From Oscillospiraceae bacterium (GTDB lineage Bacteria > Bacillota_A > Clostridia > Oscillospirales > Ruminococcaceae), in assembly GCA_017829075.1 (NCBI GenBank), contig JAGAJA010000109.1:1-44165 (forward strand): a DNA stretch of 44,165 nt. Direction: 5' to 3'. Below, one piece after another: positions 14,797 to 23,295 of this stretch (within the stretch, counting starts at the first letter, position 1; each line of letters begins with the position of its first letter). The position numbers and the translations under genes are program-made. The notes under the pieces were generated by a model, which did no database searches, was not told where the DNA came from, and worked only from the letters and a program-made list of their open reading frames with translations.

Positions 14797-15000
14797 TCAT
14801 ATCTCAGCCAGAAAATTCTCCACAAGCTCGTCAATATGTACCTGTGAAGCCTCAAAGCGGTTAAGCGCCTCAACAAACCTTTTGATCGCCGGAAGGCTCG
14901 GAGTAATATCCTCCACGCTGCATTCTCCCGACGAAACTCCATATCCCGTGTAGCTCACACCCTCCTCGTTGGTATACTTCTTTTCTGTGATTGTCCACAT
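14797..15000 (-). CDS. Small conserved-looking protein (possibly DUF6514-type)
   Basis: 67 aa, starting MWTITEKKYTNEEGVSYTGY, then SSGECSVEDITPSLPAIKRF and a helical acidic end (HIDELVENFLAEI). Clostridia carry many 65-75-aa proteins of this form, and from memory it resembles DUF6514, but I cannot confirm that. AAGGAG precedes ATG 15000; an upstream in-frame ATG at 15078 would overlap the promoter. A near-consensus promoter lies at 15067-15095. It is monocistronic. The function is unknown. Confidence 0.7.
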   Translation of the reverse strand: MWTITEKKYTNEEGVSYTGYGVSSGECSVEDITPSLPAIKRFVEALNRFEASQVHIDELVENFLAEI

Positions 15001-15066
15001 AGTGCTTCTCCTTTTTCCTAATTTATGGTAATAACGCTGAGTAGATGTATTTGCTTGTTTACAGAT

Positions 15067-15095
15067 AGTATAACACAACCAGTTGTCTGTGTCAA
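15067..15095 (-). promoter_or_regulatory. Promoter with operator-like palindrome
   Basis: Minus strand TTGACA (15095-15090), 17 bp, TATACT (15072-15067). The spacer contains ACAAC-TG-GTTGT, a perfect small inverted repeat where a repressor could sit. Confidence 0.8.
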
Positions 15096-15233
15096 TTATT
15101 TTTGCGTTAAGATTGCGCTAAATGTTTTTATGCCACAAATAATACTAAAAGTAATATCGAATGCTGTCGTTGGCGTAGTGTATTATGTCATATGCTGTCA
15201 GTTTTAAAAAAATAAAAAAAGCATATATAACGA
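15096..15233. other. AT-rich intergenic stretch
   Basis: Between two divergent promoters. It has A-runs near 15210-15225 but no reading frame, hairpin array or repeat that I can support. Confidence 0.4.
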
Positions 15234-15262
15234 TTGACAGAATTTAAATAATATGATAAAAT
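15234..15262 (+). promoter_or_regulatory. Promoter of the two-TM protein gene
   Basis: TTGACA (15234-15239), 17-bp spacer, TAAAAT (15257-15262). Confidence 0.8.
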
Positions 15263-15317
15263 CAATATGATATAGATAAATTATGCGGAATACCGCAGAA
15301 AAGGAAGGTTTTTTAGC

Positions 15318-15944
15318 ATGGCATTATTCAGAAACAGTATACGGCTTCTGACAACCGGAATTACATTTCTGGTTCTAGGAATCGTACTTACAGTCATGAC
15401 CGCCGGCGATCTTATTGACAACGCAAAGACGCCGAAGAATTACGCTGATCTCCAGAAAGAGGATTACAAGGTCGGAATGATGGTGGAAGGCGATCTGCTG
15501 GACAACTACGGCTGGTATGAAAACATAACCCGCGAAAGCGACAGCGGCACTAAGAAGGTCGTAGGATATTATTATCTTATCGACGCCGGCGACGAGGGCT
15601 TAATGGGACTTTACACCCCTATCGACGACCTCATCAAGGAGCTTGACAAGCAGGAAGAAGAAGGCAGCGACTACTGGAACGGCTATACAGACAAAGAGCC
15701 GAGAACAGTTCATTTCAAGGGCAAGGTCTGCAAAATGGACAGCGAGGACGTCAAGATCTACCGCGAGTACCTCAGCGACATGGGTATGACATCTTCGGAT
15801 ATTGATGAATACTGCCTTGAGCTGTACATAAAGGTTACTGATACCTCTACTCACCCGATATTGCTGGGCGCAGGCATACTGCTGTCAGTTCTCGGACTTC
15901 TGTTCGGCTTCCTGTTCGTAAGAAACAAGATGATGGGCAGATAA
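15318..15944 (+). CDS. Membrane protein with two TM segments around an extracytoplasmic domain
   Basis: 208 aa. A first membrane segment (about 8-28, LLTTGITFLVLGIVLTVM) is followed by a 145-residue acidic domain rich in Asp, Glu, Lys and Tyr (GYYYLIDAGDEGLMGLYTP). A second membrane segment (about 178-200, GAGILLSVLGLLFGFLF) ends in a short basic tail (RNKMMGR). Both ends would face the cytoplasm. Similar small two-TM proteins, which I recall as DUF6709-like, are common in Clostridia; I am not certain of the match. GGAAGG precedes ATG 15318. It is transcribed alone, with its own promoter and terminator (15960-15983). The function is unknown. Confidence 0.75.
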   Translation: MALFRNSIRLLTTGITFLVLGIVLTVMTAGDLIDNAKTPKNYADLQKEDYKVGMMVEGDLLDNYGWYENITRESDSGTKKVVGYYYLIDAGDEGLMGLYTPIDDLIKELDKQEEEGSDYWNGYTDKEPRTVHFKGKVCKMDSEDVKIYREYLSDMGMTSSDIDEYCLELYIKVTDTSTHPILLGAGILLSVLGLLFGFLFVRNKMMGR

Positions 15945-15959
15945 AAAAATGGATCATCA

Positions 15960-15983
15960 GCCCCGGTTTACCGGGGCTTTTTT
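15960..15983 (+). terminator. Terminator after the two-TM protein gene
   Basis: GCCCCGG-TTTA-CCGGGGC followed by TTTTTT. Confidence 0.93.
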
Positions 15984-16031
15984 GTATTGTTTAAACAAAT
16001 AAACGTTGAAAACTTTGTCCATATTTCACGC

Positions 16032-16061
16032 TTGACGGAATATGTCTTTGTATGCTAAACT
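16032..16061 (+). promoter_or_regulatory. Promoter of the RR-motif protein gene
   Basis: TTGACG (16032-16037), 18-bp spacer, TAAACT (16056-16061). Confidence 0.65.
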
Positions 16062-16127
16062 AAATATGGTGAACTGCGCACATAACAAAAAAGCAGAACA
16101 ATTACACATTGGACGGGGAGGACACCC

Positions 16128-17402
16128 ATGACAAAAAACAATTCCAATGCAGACAAACGCACCGTCGTTGTTTTATCGCAGGACGGTGAGCAGGCAGGTC
16201 TTACCTATCCCAGACGGGCGGCAGGACTTGTCAAAAAAGGTCGGGCACGTTTCGTGAACGACAATACCATTCGTCTTAACAGCGTGTCCGACGCATCAAA
16301 TACGGAGGACATCAAGATGGATAACAATATAAACAACACCCTTAACGAAACCAAAGCTCCCGTGCAGGAAACCCCTGTACAGCAAAGCATACCCGAACAG
16401 CCGATAAACAGGCTGTTATTCAACGCCAGAGAGTGGAGCTTCAACAAGGACTGCCAGAAGAATGTCGGCAGCCGCAGCTTTATGCAGGGTCCCGATGGAA
16501 TTATCAGCGAAGCCTTCACTATCGGCGACTGGGGCTATAACTGGACGGAGATAGTCACAAAATCCCTCATTCTCCCGAAGCACACGCTCCACACCTTTAC
16601 ATTCTGGCTTAATGGCGGCGAAAACGACAACAACAACGAGGTCTGCCGGTTAGAGATAATCTTCAACAATGACTACGAAAACCGCTACACCTATAATCTC
16701 AACCGAAACTTCATAAAGCCGCTGAAAAAATGCCGCGGCTGGGAGCTGTACGAGATACCGTTCATAACTGCGGACAACGAGTACACCCAGCTAAGATTTG
16801 TGGCACAGCGCGCCTATATGACGGTTCTTAACGCAAAACCGGCTTCCGAATACGCAGACCTGCCGGAAATCCTTGACGAGTTCGAGGGCGAGCGCCCCCA
16901 GCGGCACAACATAGTGTTCGACGACGGCTTCCCCATGAACACATGGTACTCCACCAAAGCGCTCCGTGAAAGAAAAATCAAAAGGCAGTTATCCGGACAG
17001 GATTGGGAGAATAAAATACTATCCAATCCAACCCCCCCGCCTGTACCAGCACCCCCGACTTTCTCAAGTTCCGGGAACAGTGTTCTGCCTGAGCTTGAAG
17101 CCCTGCAAGGCTCAGTCACAAGTATATTTACGGATATGCTTAACGAGCTGCAAAACGGTGGTATGCATCAGGAAATCATTAATCAAGTTCAGCAGATTGT
17201 TGAAGAAGCGATAAACGGAGTAGACAGCGGAGACGTTGACATTGACGCAGACGATATCGCCGACTCAATAATGGAGCAGTTCGGCGACAGATTATCCGAC
17301 CTGACTGACGAAATAACCAACAAGCTGGAAGACATCTCCGGTCAGCTTGAGAACGCCGTTGACGACCTCAACGACCGCCTTGACGAGTTGAACGACAACT
17401 AA
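16128..17402 (+). CDS. Three-part protein: RR-motif head, beta-sandwich-like middle, acidic coiled-coil tail
   Basis: 424 aa, with no signal peptide. Residues 11-45 (VVVLSQDGEQAGLTYPRRAA, then LVKKGRARF and NTIRL) form a short basic head. It resembles the N-terminal PRRAxxLxKxGRARxV motif seen on several Clostridia proteins and recalls the RRxRR segment of some HNH nucleases, but no HNH follows. A polar linker leads to a domain at about 90-245 with WSFNKDCQ, GDWGYNW and FTFWLNGGEND, which looks like a beta-sandwich. A Pro-rich hinge (NPTPPPVPAPP) comes next. The tail (about 335-424) is a strongly acidic predicted coiled coil (QFGDRLSDLTDEITNKLE). GGGGAGGA precedes ATG 16128. It is monocistronic. 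The function is unknown. Confidence 0.75.
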   Translation: MTKNNSNADKRTVVVLSQDGEQAGLTYPRRAAGLVKKGRARFVNDNTIRLNSVSDASNTEDIKMDNNINNTLNETKAPVQETPVQQSIPEQPINRLLFNAREWSFNKDCQKNVGSRSFMQGPDGIISEAFTIGDWGYNWTEIVTKSLILPKHTLHTFTFWLNGGENDNNNEVCRLEIIFNNDYENRYTYNLNRNFIKPLKKCRGWELYEIPFITADNEYTQLRFVAQRAYMTVLNAKPASEYADLPEILDEFEGERPQRHNIVFDDGFPMNTWYSTKALRERKIKRQLSGQDWENKILSNPTPPPVPAPPTFSSSGNSVLPELEALQGSVTSIFTDMLNELQNGGMHQEIINQVQQIVEEAINGVDSGDVDIDADDIADSIMEQFGDRLSDLTDEITNKLEDISGQLENAVDDLNDRLDELNDN

Positions 17403-17432
17403 GGGTAAAAATCCATCATAAAATACGACCTG

Positions 17433-17465
17433 CCCTCCGTGGAAACGCGGAGGGTAATTTTATTT
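17433..17465 (+). terminator. Terminator after the RR-motif protein gene
   Basis: CCCTCCG (17433-17439) pairs with CGGAGGG (17448-17454), followed by TAATTTTATTT. Confidence 0.82.
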
Positions 17466-17548
17466 GTTTTTCTGGAATAATTCCGCAATAATACCGCACA
17501 ATATTTCTGTTTTGAAAAATCATGAAAACCCCGAAAGGAATGAAGCCA

Positions 17549-18490
17549 TTGAAACGATTTATTGCCCTAGCGGTAGTCTGCGCCGTGCTCACCGCAGGAA
17601 TATCCGCCCTCCCCTCGGCGGTGGAAGCCAGCGTCCCCGCCGCCGAAACAGTCACCCCCAAGGAAGTCCTCTATAACGAATACGTCCTCGGAAGCGGCTC
17701 TCTCTGCTACATCGGACAGTCGGACGTAACCTCCGCCCTGCCGCTTGTCATAAAGGATTTCACCGTTGACGAGGGTGACGAGGTATCTGTCGGCGATGTA
17801 ATAGCAAGAGTTGACCGCTCCGCCAGCGAAGCTTTTATCGGCAGCCTCGGCAAGGTATCTCAGCTTGCCGCCGCCACCGCAAGCCTGTCCACCGCAATGT
17901 CCCTTATCCCTGATGAGATCACCGCCGACCGCTCCGGCAGAGTGATCTCCACCGCAGGCAACGGAGCGGCGGTGGAGTCCGGCTCCAGCATTGCTTCCAT
18001 CGCCGGAACTGACACACTTGTTGTCAACGCGGCGGTGAGCGAGCTTGACATATCCCGGATAGAGCTGGGTCAGACCGTGCGTTTCACCTGCTCCGCCTAT
18101 CCCGACGATGAATTCACAGGAACAGTCGCCCGCATCTCCGCAGCCGCCCGCAGTCAGTACAGCGGAGCAGTCCTCGAAACAGTAGTTGACGTGCTGATAG
18201 CTCCGGACGACCCCGACCCCCGCCTGAAATCCGGACTTACCGCAGATGTGCGCTTTGACATCTCCGACCCGCGAAAGATATGCGTACTTCCCTATGAAGC
18301 AATAGGTCAGGACGACGAGGGCGAATATATCTATGTTTTCGAAAACGGAACCGCCGCCCGGCGCAAGATTTTCACCGGGGCTGAGTTTTCCAACGGCACG
18401 GAAATAGTAAAAGGAGCCGCAGCCGGGGACAGGGTGATATTAAACCCGGAAAAAATATCCCTCAGCCGTTTTGTGAGGATAGAAGAATGA
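17549..18490 (+). CDS. Efflux-type periplasmic adaptor (MacA/HlyD family)
   Basis: 313 aa. A signal peptide or N-terminal anchor (MKRFIALAVVCAVLTAGISA) is followed by a biotinyl-lipoyl-like half (VDEGDEVSVGDVIARVD), a short helical hairpin, the second half (ITADRSGRVIS), a beta-barrel (VSELDISRIELGQTVRFTC) and a membrane-proximal end (VLPYEAI...YVFENGTAARRKI). This is the domain order of RND/MacA adaptors, here for a Gram-positive exporter. TTG 17549 is preferred: AAAGGA lies 9 nt upstream and the signal peptide then begins MKRF. In-frame ATGs at 17522 and 17540 lack a usable site. The stop overlaps the permease start by ATGA, so the two are coupled. Confidence 0.85.
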   Translation: MKRFIALAVVCAVLTAGISALPSAVEASVPAAETVTPKEVLYNEYVLGSGSLCYIGQSDVTSALPLVIKDFTVDEGDEVSVGDVIARVDRSASEAFIGSLGKVSQLAAATASLSTAMSLIPDEITADRSGRVISTAGNGAAVESGSSIASIAGTDTLVVNAAVSELDISRIELGQTVRFTCSAYPDDEFTGTVARISAAARSQYSGAVLETVVDVLIAPDDPDPRLKSGLTADVRFDISDPRKICVLPYEAIGQDDEGEYIYVFENGTAARRKIFTGAEFSNGTEIVKGAAAGDRVILNPEKISLSRFVRIEE

Positions 18491-19665
18491 ACATCGCCGC
18501 AACAATTATCAACATTTTCCGCAGCAAGACCCGCTCCCTGCTGACTATGGCAGGAATTGCGGTGGGTGTATTCTCGGTAGTGCTGGTTTCCACAGTAGGA
18601 ACTGTCGGCACTGAACAGGTAAGCGACACCCTTGTCACAATGGGAGTAGACACCCTGCTTGTACAGGCTGCGGATAACAGCGTTTCCGTGAAACTCACCG
18701 ACGAGGACGTGGAAACCGTCCGCAGGGTGGACGGAGTGAATGATGTCATGCCGCTCATGGCTTCTGTAACTGAAGCGAAAATGATAGGCAGGCGGCTTGA
18801 CTGCTATGTCTGGGGAGTGGACAAATCCGCAGACCGTCTTATTTCCCTTGAAGCAAAGCACGGCAGGCTGATAAACAACAGCGATTCCGCCGCCGGGCTG
18901 AAGGTGTGCGTTATTGACGAGCAGTTTGCCCTGAAATCCTACGGCAGGAGCAATATTGTCGGTAAAAAGCTGTCCATGTTCCTCGGCGGCAGATATCATG
19001 AGTTTGAAATAATCGGTGTGGCAAAGTCCGGGCTTTCCAGCTTGCAGGGAATGCTTTCAAACATAATGCCCGGCTTTATGTATATCCCGATAGAAACCAT
19101 GCAGCAGCTCTGCGGACGTACTACCTACGACAAGCTCGCGGTAAAGCTGGACGACATGAACACCGACATTCCGGTAGTGGAAGCGGTAAAAACCGCCCTC
19201 AACCAGACAAACGGCACCACTGACGCATATATTGTCAATAACCTGCTCTCCCAGAAAGGACAGCTTGAGGACATTCTCGGCATTGTCACCACCGCGCTGT
19301 CGCTGGTTGCAGGTATATCCCTCGCGGTATCCGGAATATCCGTCATGACAACCATGCTGATGAGCGTAAGCGAAAGAACCCGGGAAATAGGCATAAAAAA
19401 GTCGATAGGCGCGACCAGCGGCGATATCTGCCGGGAATTTCTATGCGAAAGCGTGCTTCTTACCATGCTTGGAAGTATCGCCGGAATAACCGCCGGTCTG
19501 CTGCTGTCATGGATAGGCTGTATTATACTCTCTGTTCCATTCAGCGTTAATGCAATATTCATTGCGGCGGCAGCGCTTGCCTCCGGAATAGTCGGCGCAG
19601 TATTCGGAGCATATCCGGCGCTCAAGGCAGCCCGGCTTGATCCGGTAGAAGCGCTGAGAATGTAA
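18487..19665 (+). CDS. MacB-like ABC transporter permease (FtsX fold)
   Basis: 392 aa. TM1 (about 17-40, LLTMAGIAVGVFSVVLVS) is followed by a large extracytoplasmic MacB_PCD-type domain (about 45-255) with VDGVNDVMPLMASVTEAKM. Three C-terminal TM segments carry the FtsX signature (SVSERTREIGIKKSIGATSG) and the typical end AYPALKAARLDPVEALRM. It pairs with the adaptor encoded just upstream. No MacB-type ATPase follows; downstream lies Family I element B and then an oppositely oriented gene. It must borrow an ATPase encoded elsewhere, perhaps the one at 29190-29891, or the ATPase gene has been lost. The substrate could be a peptide, toxin or antibiotic. Confidence 0.9.
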   Translation: MNIAATIINIFRSKTRSLLTMAGIAVGVFSVVLVSTVGTVGTEQVSDTLVTMGVDTLLVQAADNSVSVKLTDEDVETVRRVDGVNDVMPLMASVTEAKMIGRRLDCYVWGVDKSADRLISLEAKHGRLINNSDSAAGLKVCVIDEQFALKSYGRSNIVGKKLSMFLGGRYHEFEIIGVAKSGLSSLQGMLSNIMPGFMYIPIETMQQLCGRTTYDKLAVKLDDMNTDIPVVEAVKTALNQTNGTTDAYIVNNLLSQKGQLEDILGIVTTALSLVAGISLAVSGISVMTTMLMSVSERTREIGIKKSIGATSGDICREFLCESVLLTMLGSIAGITAGLLLSWIGCIILSVPFSVNAIFIAAAALASGIVGAVFGAYPALKAARLDPVEALRM

Positions 19666-19705
19666 CCTCATCGTAAATTATCGTATAAGATCAGTTATGT
19701 TTTCC

Positions 19706-19962
19706 CATCTTGTCGAAAAACTCAGTTTTGCCCGCGAAGCGGGCTTTTGAAATCCGTTTTTTGCCCCAGCTCTGCCGGGGCAAAAAACACTTCTATCCCA
19801 GCAAGTGTACTGGCAACGGCTTACGCCTTATGCCTTACGCGCGCAGGGCGGATGTTTCGGCGCAGCAGGATGCTGCAAAGCCGAAACCCAAAGTCCGGCA
19901 TGGATGCCGGACATAAATGTTTCGGCGGGGATAAGTCCCAATGGGACTTTTTCGAAGATCTG
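19706..19962. repeat. Family I palindromic element, copy B
   Basis: About 257 bp. The left end CATCTTGTCGAAAAAC and right end GGGACTTTTTCGAAGATCTG are inverted. The left 80 bp match element A almost base for base, including the GCCCGCGAAGCGGGC and TTGCCCC...GGGGCAA hairpins. The core differs: it has GGCTTACGCCTTATGCC-type repeats (shared with copy C), a GTCCGGCATGGATGCCGGAC palindrome and CAGCAGGATGCTG. It lies between the permease stop and the bidirectional terminator at 19965. Confidence 0.85.
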
Positions 19963-19964
19963 AG

Positions 19965-19992
19965 AAAAGGCAGAGCCGAAGCCCTGCCTTTT
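19965..19992. terminator. Bidirectional terminator between permease and RCC1 gene
   Basis: AAAAGGCAG (19965-19973) pairs perfectly with CTGCCTTTT (19984-19992). The A/T ends give a T-tail on both strands, serving the convergent genes ending at 19665 and 20041. Confidence 0.82.
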
Positions 19993-20040
19993 CCTTTATA
20001 TTGGGGGGAGAATGGTTGTCTGGTTAAAAAACACACTTGG

Positions 20041-23019
20041 TTACTTTGCCTTTATCTTATACAGAGTCGGAGAAGAGGAATAAAGCCGCTTTCCGTTGAT
20101 AAGAACATAAGACTTCACATAGTAGTAATAATAATTCCCCTTGACCGCTGTCTTATCAACAATTCTGAGATCCTCCGGATCGTCAGAGGTCACCTTTCCG
20201 ATGAATTTTGATGTTCCCTTAGGGGTATTCCTGCGGTAAACAACATATCCATCTGCATTATCCGACTCGCTCCATTCAAGGACAACTCCCTCGCTGGTAG
20301 CTTTTCTGTACGTTACCTTGACCTTATCCGGACGGACATATATAGTAACCGTTCTGGTCTTTGCCGTATTAGTCTTAGCTGTCACGGTAATAGTTGCCAT
20401 ACCGGGAGCTACTGCGGTAACAGTGCCGTTGTCGTCAACATACGCCACATTCTCGTCTGATGAGCTGAAAAGCAGTGTCTTGTCATCTGCCGCCGCCGGG
20501 AATACCTTTGAGGTGAATGTGAATGTACCGTTGACATTGAGTGTCTTAGACTTCGAGGGATAAACCGAGAAACTGGAAACCGGAGTTGCCACCGTCACAT
20601 TGCATTTCGCAGTAAGACCGTTGCTGGTCTTTGCCGTGATAACGGCAGTACCATTTTTGATCGCTTTTACAAGTCCGGAATCATTCACCGTAGCAACGCT
20701 TTCATTAGAGCTGCTCCAAACCACCGTCTTGTTGAAAACATTATCCGGAGCAATCGTCGCAGTAAGCCTTGCGACGCCCTTAGGCTTTAATGAAAGCTCC
20801 GTCTTGTCAAGAGTAATGCTCTCCGGCTGAGCGACCGGCCTGCAAAGACCGTTGGAAATAACGGTTTCCGGCTCAGACTTAACCCCTCCTGAGCCGTTGC
20901 CGACCTGACCGTATGTATTATCACCCCAACAATAAAGCCTGTTTTCATCAGTTATACACCCGGCGAAATTACCGCCAAGACTGATATATACTGCATTATC
21001 TAATATATCTTTCTTAAATTCGCTGCTGCTCTTTGTCGTACCATCTCCAAGCTGACCCTGTAAATTGTTTCCGCTCAGCGAAACGCTGTCCATCGCATTG
21101 ATGACCGCAGAGAAATCGCTGCTCGAAGCAACAATGCTTCCTGCATAGCCGACCTTTGTCGGCTCTCTCAATCTTGAGATATCCGAACCAAGCTGACCGT
21201 TGTAATTATCGCCCCACGCATAGATATCTCCGTCAGATGTCACCGCTATTGTGTGATCTCCCGCCGCGTCAATATCCGTAAACCTCAGCGGATTATTCTT
21301 TCTGTCCTTGATCTCCAGCAGAACAGCAGACTCAACAGTTCTGGAATCAGTAGTTATACCAAGCTGTTTAAGACTATTGCCGCCCCAGCCGTAAAGCTCT
21401 CCGCCAATGAGCGCAAGGCAGTGATTGTTTCCAGCCGCGATATCGCTGACCCCGCCCGGGCAATCCAGAGTCTCCGGATATTTCACAGTCCTTCCGCAGC
21501 TAGTAAGCCTTCCGGCGTAATTAGTACCCCAGCCATATACAGTACCGCTGATAAGCGCAATCGCAAAATTATCTCTCAGTACGATCTTGTCGATTTTACT
21601 AAATGACAGCTCCTCGTTATACTCCGGCTTATTAACAGTGCTGCTTCTTGTGCTCATTCCCAGCAGATAACCGCTGTTGTCGCCGAATACATAAACGCTG
21701 TTGTCGTCAGTCTGAACGATAGTTACCTTATTTCCGCACCATACGTTTACCGCATTGTCATAAAGTCTCACTCTTGTCGGAATGGTTCTGTATGTATAGT
21801 CGCCAAGACCAAGCTGACCCTTGTCGTTGCAGCCCCATGTGTAAAGCACACCGTCCTCATTGATCGCCGCCGCATGGTCTGTTCCCGCGGAATAAGCAAT
21901 GACATTCTTTAACGTCAGCACCGGCTTCGGTACGATAGAATTCTTCTCTGTGAAAAGCTCACCGTATACGCCGGAGCCTGCGCTTGAAATACTGCCGCTG
22001 CTTTTCAGCAGAAGAGAATGATGCTCGCCCAGCGCGATCGAAACCGCCCCGCTTGTTATCCTCTCCGGATTGCTCGTATTGTCACGGTTTTCGTTGTGGA
22101 GCTGACCGCTTTCATTCGCGCCCCATGTATAAAGAACGCCGTCAGAAGTCACTGCGCCGGAGGAATTTCCACCGGCAAATACCGCCTTCGCACGCTTTAC
22201 ATTAACCGTCTGAAAAGAACTGATTGCAGAACCGCTGTCTGATCCAATCTGCCCGCAGTTGTTATGCCCAGAAGCTTTCACAGTGCCGTCCGACATAAGC
22301 AGAACAGAGTGATCGTTACCCGCCTCTGCCTCAGCCACGCCGCCGGAAACAACCTTTACAAGCGCCGCCTGATCCTTGTAATTTCCTGTGCCAAGCTGAC
22401 CGTTTTCATTGCTTCCGCAGGCATAGACCTCACCGGCGGCGGTAACGATAATGGTAAATCCGTCGCCAGCCGCGATGTCCGCAGCATTAGCAGAAATCTT
22501 TGTTTCAGAGTTTATCTTGCTGTTTGCAGTGAAACCCAGTTCTCCGTATTCATTGCTGCCCCAGCCGACTACCGAACCGTCCTGAAGCAGAGCCACCGTA
22601 TGGGTATCACCCGCGCAGACCTCTTCGACATTTTCCCTAATCTTCTGCGGCTTATATATGTATGTACTTGAAGAATTCGGACTTACCTGTCCTCTCGAAT
22701 TGTCACCCCAGCCGTAAAGAGTTCCGTTTTCGTCTATTGCGAAGCTCACATCATCATTTGCTTCCACAAAAACCGCCTTGTCCATTACCTTAGTTCCGTT
22801 GGATCTGTCGGTATCATTTCCAATACCAAGCTGTCCCTTGGTGTTATCCCCGGCAGCCCAGAGCGACATATCGCTTTTGATAACAAGGCTGTGATTTTCA
22901 CCGACAGCGATCGTGTCCACGCTGACCTCAGTCCCCGCCGCCGAAGCGCTCAGCGGAATCATTGCCGCGATCTGAGCCGCGCACAGACAAGCCGCGACTA
23001 TCCTAGCTTTCCTTCTCAT
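20041..23019 (-). CDS. Large secreted RCC1-repeat protein with Ig-like (Big_2) and fibronectin-III-like domains
   Basis: 992 aa. A signal peptide (MRRKARIVAACLCAAQIAA) cleaves after about residue 28. I count 14 RCC1-type repeats over about 35-690, each marked by a xWGxNxxGQLG-like turn (YGWGDNSRGQVS, YTWGCNDKGQLG, YAWGDNYNGQLG). Fourteen blades would make two seven-bladed propellers in a row. Two bacterial Ig-like domains of the Big_2 type follow (SITLDKTELSLKPKG...TVVWSSSNESVATV, and a second with SSSDENVAYVDDNG), then a fibronectin-III-like end with YVVYRRNTPKGTSKF. There is no sortase motif or membrane tail, so it is probably secreted or held non-covalently at the wall. ATG 23019 has GGAGGGAG. 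Its role is likely binding of glycans, proteins or cells. Confidence 0.88.
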   Translation of the reverse strand: MRRKARIVAACLCAAQIAAMIPLSASAAGTEVSVDTIAVGENHSLVIKSDMSLWAAGDNTKGQLGIGNDTDRSNGTKVMDKAVFVEANDDVSFAIDENGTLYGWGDNSRGQVSPNSSSTYIYKPQKIRENVEEVCAGDTHTVALLQDGSVVGWGSNEYGELGFTANSKINSETKISANAADIAAGDGFTIIVTAAGEVYACGSNENGQLGTGNYKDQAALVKVVSGGVAEAEAGNDHSVLLMSDGTVKASGHNNCGQIGSDSGSAISSFQTVNVKRAKAVFAGGNSSGAVTSDGVLYTWGANESGQLHNENRDNTSNPERITSGAVSIALGEHHSLLLKSSGSISSAGSGVYGELFTEKNSIVPKPVLTLKNVIAYSAGTDHAAAINEDGVLYTWGCNDKGQLGLGDYTYRTIPTRVRLYDNAVNVWCGNKVTIVQTDDNSVYVFGDNSGYLLGMSTRSSTVNKPEYNEELSFSKIDKIVLRDNFAIALISGTVYGWGTNYAGRLTSCGRTVKYPETLDCPGGVSDIAAGNNHCLALIGGELYGWGGNSLKQLGITTDSRTVESAVLLEIKDRKNNPLRFTDIDAAGDHTIAVTSDGDIYAWGDNYNGQLGSDISRLREPTKVGYAGSIVASSSDFSAVINAMDSVSLSGNNLQGQLGDGTTKSSSEFKKDILDNAVYISLGGNFAGCITDENRLYCWGDNTYGQVGNGSGGVKSEPETVISNGLCRPVAQPESITLDKTELSLKPKGVARLTATIAPDNVFNKTVVWSSSNESVATVNDSGLVKAIKNGTAVITAKTSNGLTAKCNVTVATPVSSFSVYPSKSKTLNVNGTFTFTSKVFPAAADDKTLLFSSSDENVAYVDDNGTVTAVAPGMATITVTAKTNTAKTRTVTIYVRPDKVKVTYRKATSEGVVLEWSESDNADGYVVYRRNTPKGTSKFIGKVTSDDPEDLRIVDKTAVKGNYYYYYVKSYVLINGKRLYSSSPTLYKIKAK

Positions 23020-23038
23020 ACAAACTCCCTCCATATCC

Positions 23039-23084
23039 GGAGCTGAACAGCTCCAAATTTTTACGCGGTAATACCCCTCCGCGT
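23039..23084 (-). promoter_or_regulatory. Two leader hairpins upstream of the RCC1 gene
   Basis: GGAGCT-GAAC-AGCTCC (23039-23054) and ACGCGG (23063-23068)/CCGCGT (23079-23084) lie in tandem, the first a few bases before the Shine-Dalgarno. They could control translation. No clear promoter was found; 23100-23290 is AT-rich and otherwise empty. Confidence 0.45.
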
Positions 23085-23295
23085 TATATTGTCTTTCACT
23101 ATATAAAACAGCGCTGACAGCCAAAAAGTTGCATCATTTCAAGAAAAATCTGTATTTTTAATAAAAAAATTTCCGGGAATTCTGCGTTATATGATAACCG
23201 TTCGCTACTCGCGATACCCTACATATATTTTAACGCAAAATCTCCGGAAATGTTGCAAAAATTTCTTAATATTATATTAACTTTTTCAGATCTAC

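Noticed and set aside
23169..23180. ATTTCCGGGAAT as a Noc-binding site
   Set aside because: It is one base short of the Bacillus ATTTCCCGGGAAAT palindrome and lies 10 kb from noc; one imperfect match is expected by chance.
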